A DNA stretch of 64,000 nt from contig CAKZKD010000003.1 in assembly GCA_937121175.1 (NCBI GenBank), forward strand, positions 124,001 to 188,000, given 5' to 3'. Source of the DNA: an uncultured Flavobacteriales bacterium (GTDB taxonomy: Bacteria; Bacteroidota; Bacteroidia; Flavobacteriales_G; Salibacteraceae). Every line of letters begins with the position of its first letter. Position 1 is the stretch's first letter. The position numbers and the translations under genes are program-made. The notes under the pieces are model-generated. The model saw only the letters and a program-made list of their open reading frames with translations. It was not told the DNA's origin and did not search any database. This document shows positions 1 to 12,800 of the stretch, piece by piece.

Positions 1-1343
1 GCAATTGCATTTTCCATTGGATGACTTCCTTTGTTGAAGCGTTCAATGTGTTTTTTTGGAATCGAATAAGGATGATGAGACGATAACGTGAAAATCCCAG
101 AAAAGAAAGGTTCTTTAAATCCATTTAATGTATTGATAAAATAGTCAAAGTACGGTTCATCATAGATACCCCATGTTCCGTCAAAATCATTTTGGTTTGG
201 ATATTCGTTAAATCCAAAATATAAATCAAAGTCGCTGGATAAAATATAAGAATCAAAGCTCATGGTACCATTTCTGCCTCCATGAAAAAAACTTGTGTGA
301 TAACCAAAGGGTTTCAGATAGGTTGCAAAGCTGTTTAGCTTATTGCCTCCATAGATTCCAGTAATTATTGGGTGCTCACTTAGTGATGGCACTCCCGAGT
401 AAATGCTTGGAATTCCTTCAATTGATTTTTTACCATTCGCAAAGCAATTTTCAAAGCTCAGAGATTTCCTTTTAAGGCTATTAAAAAAGGGAGATAAATA
501 GCTCTTGTTTTCAGAACGAATGAATTCATTAGAGAAACTTTCAAGAGTAATTACAATTACATTTTTGTTTTGGAAAGTATCAGTAGGAGTGGGTTTATGA
601 ATAGGAGTGAAATATGAAGTTAGCTTTTCATCCGGGTAATAGCTTAGCTCCTCAAGGGCCGGTTTTCCAAGTGTTTTTATAAAAGTGAACGGAGTATTGA
701 GTACTAGAGGAATGTTTTGGGGTTTTGTATCTAGGGTTGCATCAATTATTTTTAACGGAATAAGTTGGATTCCTCCACGTGCCATGAGAACAAAGTTTCC
801 TAAGATTAAAATGGTAAGTAGCAGATTAATTAACTTAGTACCTTTTGAAAACTCCTCTGTATTTAGGTCATTAGTTGAGAATAACACTTTCGAAACCGCA
901 TATATTACCAAAGCAGCAACAAAAAATAAATACCAAAAGTCAATTAAAAATTGTGGAATTAATGGCCAGATATCTCCGCCGTCTGTAAAAAAATGCGAAA
1001 CCTCTGCCGTGGTTCTTGTTAGTGTAAATTGAAAGTATTTAAAATCTATAACCGAAAGTAATATAGATAGCACGGCACCCGCAAGTAGGAAGAAGGATTG
1101 GCTTTTTTTTATGAAAGAATTGTCCCACCAAATACCGATGATGCTAATAATGTGAAAAGGTAAAAACCAAAGTGCAATTGCTACTGCGTCAAACTTTAAG
1201 CCCGTAATAAAATCGGTAATTAATACATCGTCAAAAAAGCTCCAATTGAAAATTAAAAAGAGTAGGCGAAGCAAACTGTATAGGACGAACATAAGAGCAA
1301 CTCTTATGAAATATTGGATTATTCTTATGTCCACTGAAAACAT
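1..1343 (-). CDS. LTA synthase-like sulfatase family membrane protein (3' end outside window)
   Basis: The ORF track omits this gene because it runs off the window edge. Reading the minus strand from an ATG at 1343 gives 447 uninterrupted codons. The first ~200 residues hold several hydrophobic segments, as in LTA-synthase/OpgB-like integral membrane phosphotransferases. The extracellular sulfatase fold follows, starting at VIVITLESFSNEF. Further on come FANGKKSIEGIPSI, where the Ser is the probable nucleophile (Thr in LtaS), and FTLSSHHPY near the break, matching the metal-binding His region. Such enzymes transfer phospho-head groups (phosphoglycerol or phosphoethanolamine) to envelope glycans or lipids; the substrate here cannot be told. 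An in-frame stop lies just upstream, so this ATG is the first usable one. The C-terminus is missing. It is divergent from the E1 gene. Confidence 0.85.
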   Translation of the reverse strand, partial: MFSVDIRIIQYFIRVALMFVLYSLLRLLFLIFNWSFFDDVLITDFITGLKFDAVAIALWFLPFHIISIIGIWWDNSFIKKSQSFFLLAGAVLSILLSVIDFKYFQFTLTRTTAEVSHFFTDGGDIWPLIPQFLIDFWYLFFVAALVIYAVSKVLFSTNDLNTEEFSKGTKLINLLLTILILGNFVLMARGGIQLIPLKIIDATLDTKPQNIPLVLNTPFTFIKTLGKPALEELSYYPDEKLTSYFTPIHKPTPTDTFQNKNVIVITLESFSNEFIRSENKSYLSPFFNSLKRKSLSFENCFANGKKSIEGIPSIYSGVPSLSEHPIITGIYGGNKLNSFATYLKPFGYHTSFFHGGRNGTMSFDSYILSSDFDLYFGFNEYPNQNDFDGTWGIYDEPYFDYFINTLNGFKEPFFSGIFTLSSHHPYSIPKKHIERFNKGSHPMENAI

Positions 1344-1349
1344 TGCCAA

Positions 1350-1357
1350 CAAATTTA
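1350..1357 (-). promoter_or_regulatory. TAnnTTTG -7 box for the sulfatase gene
   Basis: The minus strand reads TAAATTTG, a perfect match to the Bacteroidota -7 consensus. It ends six bases before the ATG at 1343, so the transcript may be nearly leaderless. No convincing -33 TTG at standard spacing. Confidence 0.4.
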
Positions 1358-1456
1358 GTACAATGGTTATGCGCGCAATCTTTCATATTAATTTCTATTA
1401 AACATAATGGTTAAAAAAAACAGAAATTCACTGTTTTTCTTGGTGAGTTGAAACGT

Positions 1457-1464
1457 TACATTTG
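1457..1464 (+). promoter_or_regulatory. TAnnTTTG -7 box for the E1 gene
   Basis: TACATTTG is a perfect match to the Bacteroidota -7 consensus, 16 bases before the ATG at 1481. It lies inside the ORF-track version that begins at TTG 1448, which supports the ATG as the true start. Confidence 0.45.
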
Positions 1465-1480
1465 GCGAAAATCACACAAC

Positions 1481-3457
1481 ATGAATTTTGACCCAAAGGC
1501 ACTTACAAAAGAAGAGCTAAAGTCATTTTATAACAGAATTATTTTGCCTCGAGTCATAGAAGAAAAGATGCTTCTATTGTTGAGACAAGGCAAAATATCA
1601 AAATGGTTTAGTGGCTGGGGGCAAGAGGCTATTTCCGTAGGTGCAACATTGGCTATGGAATCTGACGAGGTAATTTTACCCATGCACCGAAATCTGGGAA
1701 TTTTTACTACCAGAGATATTCCCTTAAAAAGACTTTTTGCTCAATTTCAAGGAAAAGCTGAAGGTTATACGAAAGGAAGGGACCGGTCTTTTCATTTTGG
1801 TGCCATGGAGTATAATTTGGTTGGTATGATTTCTCACCTAGGCCCCCAATTGGGTATTGCAGATGGAATAGGACTCGCAAATAAAATTGATAAAAACCCA
1901 AAAGCTACATTGGTAATTTCTGGCGATGGTGGCGCGAGTGAAGGTGATTTTCACGAGGCATTAAACGTAGCTTCTGTTTGGCAATTACCCGTTATTTTTC
2001 TTATTGAAAGTAATCATTGGGGCTTAAGCACACCAAGCTCAGAACAATTCAATTTTGAAAGTTTTACCGCTAAAGGTCCAGCATACGGAATGGATGCTGT
2101 TTCTTGTGATGGCAATAATTTACTTGAGGTTTACCATACGGTAAAAACTGCCGCCGATAAAATAAGAAAGCAGCCGCAACCCATTCTAATAGAATGTAAA
2201 ACCTTCAGAATAAGGGGGCATGAAGAGGCAAGCGGAACGAAGTACTACCCCGAAGGATTGGTTGATAATTGGGAGGAAAACGATCCTATTTTAAATTTTG
2301 AGAATTGGTTGTTGGCTCAAAAAATTATAGATGAAGGATACAAAGAGCAAGTGCGGTTAGATTTTACATTGAAAGTAAAACAAGCTGTTGAAGCAGCAGA
2401 TGCATTGCCAGCTATCGAATTTGATGAGAGCACTGAGTTAGAAGATTTATTTCGGTATCACGAACAAGAGGTCAAACCTGCAACTGACAAATCTGAAGAA
2501 ATGCGGCTGATAGATGCAGTGCACAATGGTTTGAATCATGCCATGAAAAAGCATTCTGATTTAGTGCTAATGGGGCAGGACATCGCTGAATACGGTGGAG
2601 TCTTTAAAGCAACTGAAGGTTTTGTGGAAGAATTCGGAAAAGACCGAGTTCGAAATACACCACTTTGTGAATCAGCGATTCTAGGAGCTGCTTTAGGTTT
2701 ATCTATTTCTGGAAAAAAGGCAATGGTAGAAATGCAGTTTGCTGATTTTGTTACTTGCGGGTTTAATCAAATAATCAACAACCTCGCTAAAATTCACTGG
2801 CGTTGGGGCCAAAATGCCGATGTGGTGGTGCGCATGCCAACAGGAGCTGGTGTGGCGGCTGGCCCATTTCATTCGCAAAGTAACGAGGCGTGGTTTGTTC
2901 ATACGCCTGGACTTAAAGTAGTTTACCCTGCATTTCCTGAAGAAGCTAAAGGGTTGCTATTGGCTGCTTTTGAAGACCCCAATCCAGTATTGTTTTTTGA
3001 ACATAAAGCACTTTATCGAAGTACCAAAGAAGACGTTCCAACCGATTATTATACCGATGAAATTGGAAAAGCCAAAGTGCAACAAGTAGGAAGTAAGATT
3101 ACCCTAATTACCTACGGAATGGGCGTTCATTGGGCTTTGGAAGAAAGTAAAAACTTTGCTGAAGACTGCATTGAAATTATCAACCTACGAACTTTAGCTC
3201 CCTTAGATTGGAATACTATAGAATCCTCGGTTGCAAAAACTGGAAGAGTTTTAGTGCTTCATGAAGATTGCCAGCTCGGTGGAGTAGGGGCTGAAATTGC
3301 TGCTCAAATAGCAGAAAAATGTTTCAAGCACCTTGATGCTCCGGTTGCCCGGTTAGGAAGCTTGGACACACCGGTTCCATTTGCTGTTGACCTAGAAAAT
3401 GGTTTCTTAGCAAAAAGTAAGTTGAATGAAAAGCTTAGTGTTTTACTGAGTTTTTAA
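1481..3457 (+). CDS. 2-oxoacid dehydrogenase E1, fused alpha and beta subunits (probably branched-chain type)
   Basis: This is the thiamine-diphosphate-dependent E1 component of a 2-oxoacid dehydrogenase complex, which decarboxylates the keto acid and acylates the E2 lipoyl domain in the cytoplasm. The N-terminal half is E1-alpha with the ThDP/Mg motif GDGGASEGDFHEALN followed by IESNHWGLSTP. From about residue 345 the E1-beta half begins, with NTPLCESAILGAALG and the MEMQFADF region. The two subunits are fused into 658 residues, an arrangement common in Bacteroidota and usually annotated as branched-chain (2-oxoisovalerate) dehydrogenase; a pyruvate or mixed substrate is possible. No E2 or E3 gene is adjacent, so it is a stand-alone unit. 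I start at ATG 1481 rather than the track's TTG 1448 because a promoter box lies between them and homologous N-termini begin near MNFDPK. Confidence 0.88.
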   Translation: MNFDPKALTKEELKSFYNRIILPRVIEEKMLLLLRQGKISKWFSGWGQEAISVGATLAMESDEVILPMHRNLGIFTTRDIPLKRLFAQFQGKAEGYTKGRDRSFHFGAMEYNLVGMISHLGPQLGIADGIGLANKIDKNPKATLVISGDGGASEGDFHEALNVASVWQLPVIFLIESNHWGLSTPSSEQFNFESFTAKGPAYGMDAVSCDGNNLLEVYHTVKTAADKIRKQPQPILIECKTFRIRGHEEASGTKYYPEGLVDNWEENDPILNFENWLLAQKIIDEGYKEQVRLDFTLKVKQAVEAADALPAIEFDESTELEDLFRYHEQEVKPATDKSEEMRLIDAVHNGLNHAMKKHSDLVLMGQDIAEYGGVFKATEGFVEEFGKDRVRNTPLCESAILGAALGLSISGKKAMVEMQFADFVTCGFNQIINNLAKIHWRWGQNADVVVRMPTGAGVAAGPFHSQSNEAWFVHTPGLKVVYPAFPEEAKGLLLAAFEDPNPVLFFEHKALYRSTKEDVPTDYYTDEIGKAKVQQVGSKITLITYGMGVHWALEESKNFAEDCIEIINLRTLAPLDWNTIESSVAKTGRVLVLHEDCQLGGVGAEIAAQIAEKCFKHLDAPVARLGSLDTPVPFAVDLENGFLAKSKLNEKLSVLLSF

Positions 3458-3891
3458 TTCGTAACACCAAACCCTCCGCAACTAGTATTTACATTGCGTA
3501 ATATTTTGCCTTACTAGTCATTCTGAATTTGTAAGTCCAATAAATAGATAGGTTTCAGGTTGTCATAATTATCCGCTAGCTTATTGAGATCTTGAAAATA
3601 AATTCAGCTTTACCTCATGATTGATAATTTGTTTCTGCTTGAACCTAATTTTAGGTAAGCCACTTTTCAATTATTTCCTTTGTAACAAAAATCCTGTCGG
3701 TTCTACTTTATCGGATTCAGATAAATTGTCGTTTAATTCGTAATTATTAATCTTAATCCAATGAGTTTTGATTGTTAGTCATACGCAATTCCGCATTCTC
3801 ATTGAATGCTGAACAAATTTGAAAGACCTAATGATATTAACAATTTTTTGTTCATATTTGAGGGTTATTACAAAACCCAAAAATTATTAAA
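3458..3891. other. 434-bp AT-rich gap without a recognisable gene
   Basis: This gap separates the E1 gene from the giant T9SS gene. I see no tRNA, strong hairpin or convincing small ORF. ACTAGT occurs twice about 30 bp apart just after the E1 stop, without a T-tract. CATATTTG at 3853-3860 is a 7/8 match to the -7 consensus about 30 bases before the next ATG and is the best promoter candidate. The rest could be a regulatory leader or decayed sequence. Confidence 0.4.
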
Positions 3892-6800
3892 ATGAAGAAT
3901 CTGTATCAGTTGTTTCTTATTGTCGCTAGTTTAGCGGTATCAATTCAAGTTAACGCCCAATCTTTTTCCTACGATTTAACAAAATCTGCTTTAAATGTTG
4001 GTAATCCCGGTTTGAGAGGAACTACAGCAGATAACACGAGTACAGGGTCCACAATTATCCATCAGGAAAATGCCGGTGGAGGAAATACTACTAACGCTTG
4101 GTCTGGTGTTGTCAATATTCCATTTCCATTTTCTTTCTACGGAAGTCCAGTTTCAAACTTTTGTGTTTCTAAGAACGGGCTATTAACATTCAAAACTTCG
4201 TTAGCAGGAACAACTGTGGCAACGGCTCTGAATACAAATCAAGCTTTACCAAGCGCATCTGTGCCAGATTCTACGATAGCTTATTTTTGGGAAGATTTTG
4301 CAACGTCAGCCTTAGGCACTAATGATGATGTTCACATGTACACTCTTGGTTTTGCGCCCAATCGGGAATTGTTTATCCACAACTTTAGCTATAAAATGGG
4401 TACTTCGTCATTCAATTATTTCGCTGTGGTCTTACAAGAGACTACAAATAGAATATACATTGTCGACCAAAACTTTAAGAGTACAAATATTACAGCAACT
4501 GTAGGTGCTCAGTTAAACTCAACAACTGCGGTACAATTTACTTCAGGTTTGAACAGTACTGCAGGTTCTCCTAATATAGTATTCGGTGCAGGAAACCAAG
4601 TCGCTACAGATAACGAATACTATATTTTAACTCAGAAACAGTTAGTTAATAACAATTTAAAATTGGTTGACGTATATGCGAACGACTACTGTAATGGTTC
4701 AGATACTTTAAGAGCAATTGTTAAAAATGATGGAACGAACACAGTTTCTACCTACAATATCGGAGGTAATATAGCTTCCACTAATTTTACTCCGGCACAA
4801 TATACTTCTGCAATTGCAGCAGGTGCTACAGACACTGTAATTGTTGGTACGTACAATTTTGTTGCAGGCAATATCGCTAATGCGAACTTTTACACGTACA
4901 ATCCTAATAATGTAATTGATGCAGTCCCAGGTGATGATACATTAGGTGGGATGTACGGTGGATTAACTGGTACTTATACTGTGGGAGGAACTAGCCCTGA
5001 TTATATTGATTTGAATGCCGCTGTTAATTCATTGGAGAATAACTCATTATGTGGGGTAATAACTCTCCATATTAGACAAGGAACTTATTCTGCTCTTGAT
5101 GTAAAGCAATTTCCAGATGCATCAGCTATTAAATCAGTATCCTTTAGACCTGACCCTTCTAACACAGCTGATGTAATTATACGCAGTAGCGGGGACGCAT
5201 TGATACTAGACGGGGCAAATTTCGTAAGCTTTACTGGGCTGACTATCGAAACTACATCAGCCTCTAACAATGCTATTGAAATTAAGGGCTTAACGGAGAA
5301 TATTACCCTTGATAGTAACAAGATTATTGCCTCTGCATCTCCAAGTTCAACAACTTCTACAAATTCAGCCGTTATCTACAATCTATCAGGAGCAGCAAAC
5401 AAGGCTACAAATTTAAAAATCACGAATAATGAAATTTTAAATGGATCTTATGGGATTTACGCATATGGTGGTGCAACCACTGACTTAAAGTTGGGAACAG
5501 AGATTAATAATAATGAAATAACGAATTATACCTACCGAGGTGCAATGGTTTATTACACTGATGGAGCACAAATAAAGAATAACTACATACGGCATAAGGC
5601 GAATAGTTATACCGGGCCTTCTGGTATTTATGTTGCCTATTTGGATAAAGGGGAAATCTCTGGAAATGATATTTTGGTAACTGGAACAACAAACAGTTAT
5701 GGAATTTATATGTCGAACACTGATGGTACAGCTGGTGCTCCAGTTCAGGTTCATAACAATATGTTGAGTTTACCGAATGCCTCTACAAGTACCAGCAACA
5801 ATGGAATGTATATTACCAGCTCCACTTATGTAAAAGCATTTCACAACAGTGTTTACACTAAAACAACTTCCACAAGCACCTCTGCTGAAGCAGTTTATTT
5901 TTATGCCACAACAGGTAGTGAGTTTAGAAACAATGCGGTTGTTAATGACGGTACAGGACGTGCTTACTCCGTAAGCACAACTCCAACTAGAAGTAATAAT
6001 GCGTGGTTTACGCAGAATGCAACAACAGGAAACCAAGCAGTCGATGCTACCTCAGTTAATGTTAATGCCAACTTTTTTAATCCTTCTACTGGCGATTTGC
6101 ATGTAAATACAGCTGGGCTTAATGATGCGGGCACGCCAATCGCAACGGTTACTACCGACATTGATGGAGATGCACGAAGTGCAACAACTCCGGATATTGG
6201 TGCAGATGAATTTATTATTATCACCAGAGATGCTGCGGTAACAGAAGTCGCAAACCAAGTATTCTGTACAGGTGCAAATGATGTATTTGCAAAAGTAAAA
6301 AACCTAGGAATCAATACATTGACCAGTTTGTCAGTAGGTTGGGGTGTGTCAACTAATGGTGGTTCACCAGTTGCTCAGACTAATTTGGTTTTAACTGGAA
6401 TTAATTTAGCTCCCGGTGAAGATTCTTTGGTAAACCTAGGAAGCTTCTCATTTGCTTCAGGCAACTCTTATAGCATTTCTGCTTATTCATTTTCGCCTAA
6501 CGGATTAGGCGATCAGAAATTTGCAAATGATACTGCAAATACTTCTGGTTTGGAAACTAGTTTGCAAGGATCTTTTACGGTAGGTGGGACATCACCGGAC
6601 TACCCTACTATTGACAGTGCATTGTCTAATTTAAATTCAAAAGGAATTTGTGGTCATACAACTTTACTAATTCGTCAAGGTACCTATCCTAAGTTAATTG
6701 TGAATAGTATTAATGGAGCTAGTGCAACAAGTATTTTAACTATTCGTCCAGACCCTGCAAATACATCAGACGCCATTATTCGTACTACCTCCGGAGATGC

Positions 6801-9800
6801 TTTGTGGCTTATTGGATCTAAGTTCATTACTTTCAAGGGATTGACCATCGAAACAACTGCTACTTCAGGTAATGCAGTTCAAATTTCAGGACTAACGGAA
6901 AATATTACCTTGGACAGCAATAAACTAATTGCATCTGCATCGCCTAGTTCCACAACTTCGACTAACTCAGCAGTAATCTACAATTTTACTGGAGCAGCAA
7001 ACAAGGCAACAAACTTAAAAATCACGAACAATGAAATCCTAAATGGTTCATACTCAATTTATACCTATGGTGGTGGAACAACTGATTTACAAGCAGGTAC
7101 TGAAATTAGTAATAATGAAATAACTAATTATACCTATAGAGGGGTAATGGTTTATTACACGGACGGAGCACAAATAAAGAATAACTACATTCGTCATAAG
7201 TCAAACAGTTATACTGTTCCAGCGGGAATTTATACTCAATACTTGGATAAGGGTGAAATTTCTGGTAATGATGTTTTGGTAACTGGAACCACTAATAGTT
7301 ATGGAATTTACATGACCAACAGCGACGGTACTGCAGGTGACCCAGTTCAGATTCATAATAACATGTTGAGTTTACCAAACGCCTCTACAAGTACCAGTAA
7401 TAATGGAATGTATATTACTGGAACACACGTCAAGGCTTTCCACAACAGTGTTTACACTAAAACTACGTCCACTAGTACCTCTGCGGAAGCCGTATATTTT
7501 TATGCGACTACAGGTAGTGAGTTTAGAAACAATGCCGTGGTTAATGATGGAACAGGTCGTGCATATTCGGCCAGTGGTACTCCAACCAGAAGCAATAATG
7601 CTTGGTTTACACAAAATGCAACTTTAGGAAACCCAACTGTGGATGGTACATCAATAAATGTAAACCCAAACTTTTTTGATCCATCAATTGGCGATTTGCA
7701 CGTTAACTCTCAACCTTTGAAAGGTGCTGGTACACCAATAGCTTCTGTTACAACTGATATTGACGGAGACGCGAGAAATGCAACAACGCCAGATATTGGT
7801 GCTGATGAGTTTATTCTTATTAGTAGAGATGCAGGTGTTACAGAGGTTGCAAATCAAGTACTTTGTGTTGGAGCAAACGATGTTTTTGCTACTGTCAAGA
7901 ACCTTGGCATTGATACCCTTACCAGTTTATCTGTTGGTTGGACAGTAGCAACTAATAGTGCCGCTGCAGTTTCACAAACGAATCTGGTTCTAACAGGAAT
8001 AAATTTATTGCCTGGAGTTGACACTGTTGTTAGCCTTGGTAGCTTCACTTTTGCTGCCGGGAATACGTATGCATTTTCTGCCTATTCATTCTCACCTAAC
8101 GGGTTTGCTGATCAAAAATTAGAAAATGATACTGCTTCAATGAGTGGACTGAAAACCGGTATTTCTGGAACATTTACAGTTGGTGGAACTTCGCCAGATT
8201 TTGCCACCTTGAACTTGGCGGTTTCTGCCTTGGATAATGGAATTTGTGGGCCAGTTACATTTAATGTGAGACAAGGAACATACAACGAGCAAGTAAGTAT
8301 TTCTAACGTTAACGGTGGGGCTATGAGTTGGGTGACTTTTCAAGGAGACCCGGCAAATACGGCTGATGCACACATTAGTTTTGGTAGCGACAATGTTTGG
8401 AAAATCACAAACAGTTCGTACATTAGACTGGATGGTCTTAGTCTTGAAATGACTGGATTGGCAAATGTTCTTGAGTTCTCTGGAATGAACAACCACATTA
8501 CATTAAATGACAATAAGTTTGAGGGTTATAACACCACAACAAATAGTACTAATTATCATATAATTTATGACCCTAGTGGTGCAACAAATATGATAGATAA
8601 TATCACCATCACAAATAACGAAATTGTGAATGGAGCTTATGGTGTTTATATGAATGGAACCAGCACTACTGTGCAACAAGATTCTATAATAATAACTGGA
8701 AATGATTTTGTTGAACACGGTGAAGGAGGCGTTTATCTATATTACGCTAAGAATAGCTTAATCGATAATAACGATTTGTCTAGTAGAGCAGGGTTGTCAA
8801 GTTCCTATGGAATCTATGCTTATTATGCTGCAACAACAGATATTACCAACAATACTATTATGTTGCGTAGTTCAACAACTTCTTATGGAAATGGTCTTTA
8901 TATGTCCAACTGTAGAGGTACCGCAGGAAACCGATCTTTGGTTGCTAATAATATGGTAGCCATGATGGATCCATCGACAAATAGTACACACAGAAATTAT
9001 TTCTCGGGATGTAATTATAACGACATTGTAAATAATAGTTTTTATGCTCGAAGGAATTCTACCAGCACAATTGGTGGAGCAGTTTACCTTACAAGCGGAA
9101 CAAACCTAACTTTCCAGAACAACTCTATTTATAATAATGGCGATGGTTACGCTTTGGATTTGGCTACTACAGCTGGTCATACTAGAGATTACAACAATGT
9201 ATTTTCGACAGGAACAAACGGCCACGTAACAGGTGGAACGATTGGAACAAATTCAATTTCACTTGACCCTGTTTATGTTAATAATGCTTCGCCCACGACA
9301 GTTGATCTACACGCTGCCAGCGCAGTGCTTGACGGTCTAGGTACCCCTTTAGCTTTCGTTACGGAAGACATTGACGGTGATACCAGAAATGCAACAACTC
9401 CTGATATTGGCGCAGATGAATTTAACGCTTCTAAGGATGTAAGAATCAGCAATTATACGTTGCCAAGCGGACCTTGCTATAGTGATGCGGATACAGTGTG
9501 GATCGAACTTAAAAATGCTGGAATTTTTACGTTAGACTTCAGTGTTGATAACTTTACGGGATACTACAACGTTAGCAATGCTAGTAGCCAATCAGGTTCT
9601 CGGGTTTATAATAGCGGTACTTTGGCAGCAGGAGCGACTGTAACGGATTACATAATTTTAGATTTTTCTAACAGAAATACGCACGATATAGAACTTTTCT
9701 TAAGTTCAACTTGGGATGCGGATAATTCAAATGATACTGTACGGGTTTCATTAGAAGTGACTAAACCCGATGTTCCTAATATTGCAAACAATACTTTTTG

Positions 9801-12800
9801 TGATGGAGATTCATTAAATTTTGCAGCTAGTATCGCTGGCGGGGTGAATTATTCTTGGTACTCAGATTCGTTACTGACCTCTTCAGTTGGTTCTGGTGCA
9901 ATGATAAACTTAGGGTTTGCCTCGAGCTCAACTCCAGATTACTGGGTAACTGCAACAGGGTCTAATGGATGTGAAGGATTATCAACTAAGGTAACTTCAA
10001 CTGTAAATGCTTTACCTACAGTTAGTTTTGCTAGTGTGGGCAACGTTTGCGAGTCAAATAGCTCCATTTCATTGTCCGCAACTCCTTCGGGTGGTACGTT
10101 CTCAGGAACTGGAGTTTCTGGTTCTTCGGCTAATGCAGGAAGTATGTCAACAGGAAATAATGTACTTACCTATACTTATACCGATGGTAATTCATGTACA
10201 AACTCAGATACGTCGTTAGCAATTGTAAATTTGAATCCAACGGTGAATGCAACATTCACGAATTTAACTTCCTGTACAGTTGACAATGCTTCAATTTCTA
10301 TCTCGGCAAGTGGTGGAACAGGAACTTACACCTATTCAAATAATGCTGGTTCTAGTTTCCAGTCTTCTAATTCGTTTACAGGTTTAGGTTCTGGCTCATA
10401 CACGGTTGTAGTGAACGATGGAGTTTGTGAAGTAACAGATTCAATATACACTGCAGCTGCGCCATCTGCTCCTCCTTCGCCTAGTGCGTCAAATGGTGGA
10501 ACGTATTGTGATGGTGCTACTCTTAATAACCTAACGGGTGCATTTGGTACTGGTGGTGGAGCTGGATCTCTTAAATGGTTTACAGATGGTGCATTTACTC
10601 AGTCTGTTGGAACAGGAACAAGTGTTGCTCCATTAGATTCTATTGGTACCATTGTTTATTTTGTAATTGAAGAGGATGCAGGCTGTAAGTCTGCAGCTGA
10701 TACGGTTTCAGTAACTATCGATACGGTACCTGTTGTGAATCACCCTGCTGTGTCAGCAATTTGTGACAACGAAGCTCCAATAAGTTTAACCGGTGGTTCT
10801 CCAACTGGTGGTGCGTACTCAGGAACTGGTGTTTCTGGGAGTTCTTTTGATCCTTCAGTTGCTACAGCAGGAAATCACAATATAGTTTATACATATACAG
10901 ATGGAAATAACTGTAGCGAAGACGATACCATTACTATTACAGTAAATGGAAGTACAGCTGTTTCTCTTTCGGCTCTGTCAAATACTTGCGACAACGCTTC
11001 CGCTGTTGCTTTAACCGGCACTCCGACAGGTGGTACCTTCACTGGAACTGGAGTTAGTGGGTCAAACTTTAATCCTACTACTGCTGGAGCTAATACGCAT
11101 TCCGTTATATATTCATTTACAAATACTGATAACTGTACAACAACTGATACCCAAAGTGTGGTGGTGAATTCAGCTCCTTCAGTAAGTATAAGTTCAATTG
11201 CTGCTGCTTGTCTTGATGCAAGCCCTATTGCCTTGTCTGGTTTGCCTACAGGAACTGGAGGGATATTTAGTGGTGCTGGTGTTAGCGGTTCATCATTATC
11301 GCCTACCATGGCAACAGCCGGAACACATTCTATTACATATTCATATACTGATGCAAATAGTTGTACAGATTCAGCTTCTACTAATGCGGTTGTAAATGCG
11401 TTACCAGTTGTAACAGCAAGTGCATTAAGTAATATTTGTGGAAATGATGCTGCAATGACACTATCTAATGGTAGTGCCACACCAGCAGGAGGAACTGGAA
11501 CGTATGTAGGTTCTGGTGTAACTAGTGGAGTGTTTAATCCTTCTAGTGTAACTTCTGGGGCAACATATTCTTTAGGATATGCTTACGTTGATTTGAACGG
11601 ATGTACGGATACTGATTTTGCTAGCATTTTTGTTGATACCGTGCCTACAGTGACTGCTAGTGCGATTGCAGATATGTGTGCAGATACTGCAGATTTTGCT
11701 CTGTCTAACGGTTTACCGGCAGGTGGGTCTTATCTTGGTACTAATGTTACTGCTGGGAGTTTCTCTGCTGGCTCAGCCGGTGCTGGGGCTGCAACTGTAA
11801 ATTACAGTTTCGCAGACTTAAACGGTTGTGCTGATACAGCAACTTTCACTATTACTGTTAAAGCACTTCCTGTTGTTTCATTCACTAACCCTGCAAATGT
11901 GTGTGCAAACGATACAGCTTTTGGTCTTTCTAGTGGAACACCAGTAGGAGGAACATATTCAGGAACAGTTGTTACCGCTGGTAGAGTTAATCCAGCAGCA
12001 ATTGGTTCAGGTTCATACAATTTGCGGTACGATTTCACGAATACTCAAGGGTGTAAGAATTCGGATACGGCAGTTATCGTAGTCGATACGGTTCCAGTGG
12101 TAACATCAACGGCAATTTCTAATGCTTGCGATGGGGATGCTTCAATTACGTTAAGCTTTGGACTGCCATCAGGCGGAGTTTATTCACTGAATGGAACTAC
12201 ACTTTCAAGTTATGCACCTACTGCAGCTACAGTGGATACCATTATGTATGTATTTACAGATGGTAATGGTTGTTCAGACATGACAACAGAAACGATTACT
12301 GTAAATGCTTTGCCTACCGTAACCTTATCTGCTTTAAGTGCGGTATGTGCAAACACGCCTTCTTTCAGTCTTTCAGGAGGCGCGCCAACAGGCGGAACAT
12401 ATTCAGGTACGGGCGTAGCAGCAGGTTCGTTTGACGGAAGTACAGCGACAGCAGGAACTTACAAAATCACTTATGAATTCACAGATGCAAACAACTGTGT
12501 GAATATCGATACTCAGAACATTGTTGTAAATACAGTTGATGCCGCAAGTCTTACATTAATGACAGGAATTTGTAGCAACGATACGGTTCAAGCTTTAACT
12601 GGTGGTTTACCTGCAGGTGGTGTTTACAGTGGTTCAGCTGTAAACGGAAATGGCGAAATCGATCCATTATTAGCTACTTCATCTAATGTTTCGGTTACGT
12701 ACACATTTACGAATGCTAACAATTGTGTTGACTCTGCATCTCAAATGGTAATGATTGTTGCACCTCCGGTTTTCTCTATTACTGGAGAAAAAGAAGGTTG

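Noticed and set aside
685-1032. 115-aa plus-strand ORF
   Set aside because: Antisense to the LTA-synthase-like gene, which has clear domain motifs.
1448-1480. TTG start extending the E1 gene by 11 residues
   Set aside because: A perfect -7 promoter box lies within the extension and the ATG at 1481 fits the family N-terminus.
5964-8718. Several minus-strand ORFs of 64-119 aa
   Set aside because: Repeated antisense shadows of the beta-helix units; they recur because the units repeat.
10887-11480. 197-aa minus-strand ORF
   Set aside because: Antisense shadow of the Ig-like repeat region of the giant T9SS gene; no start context or domain.
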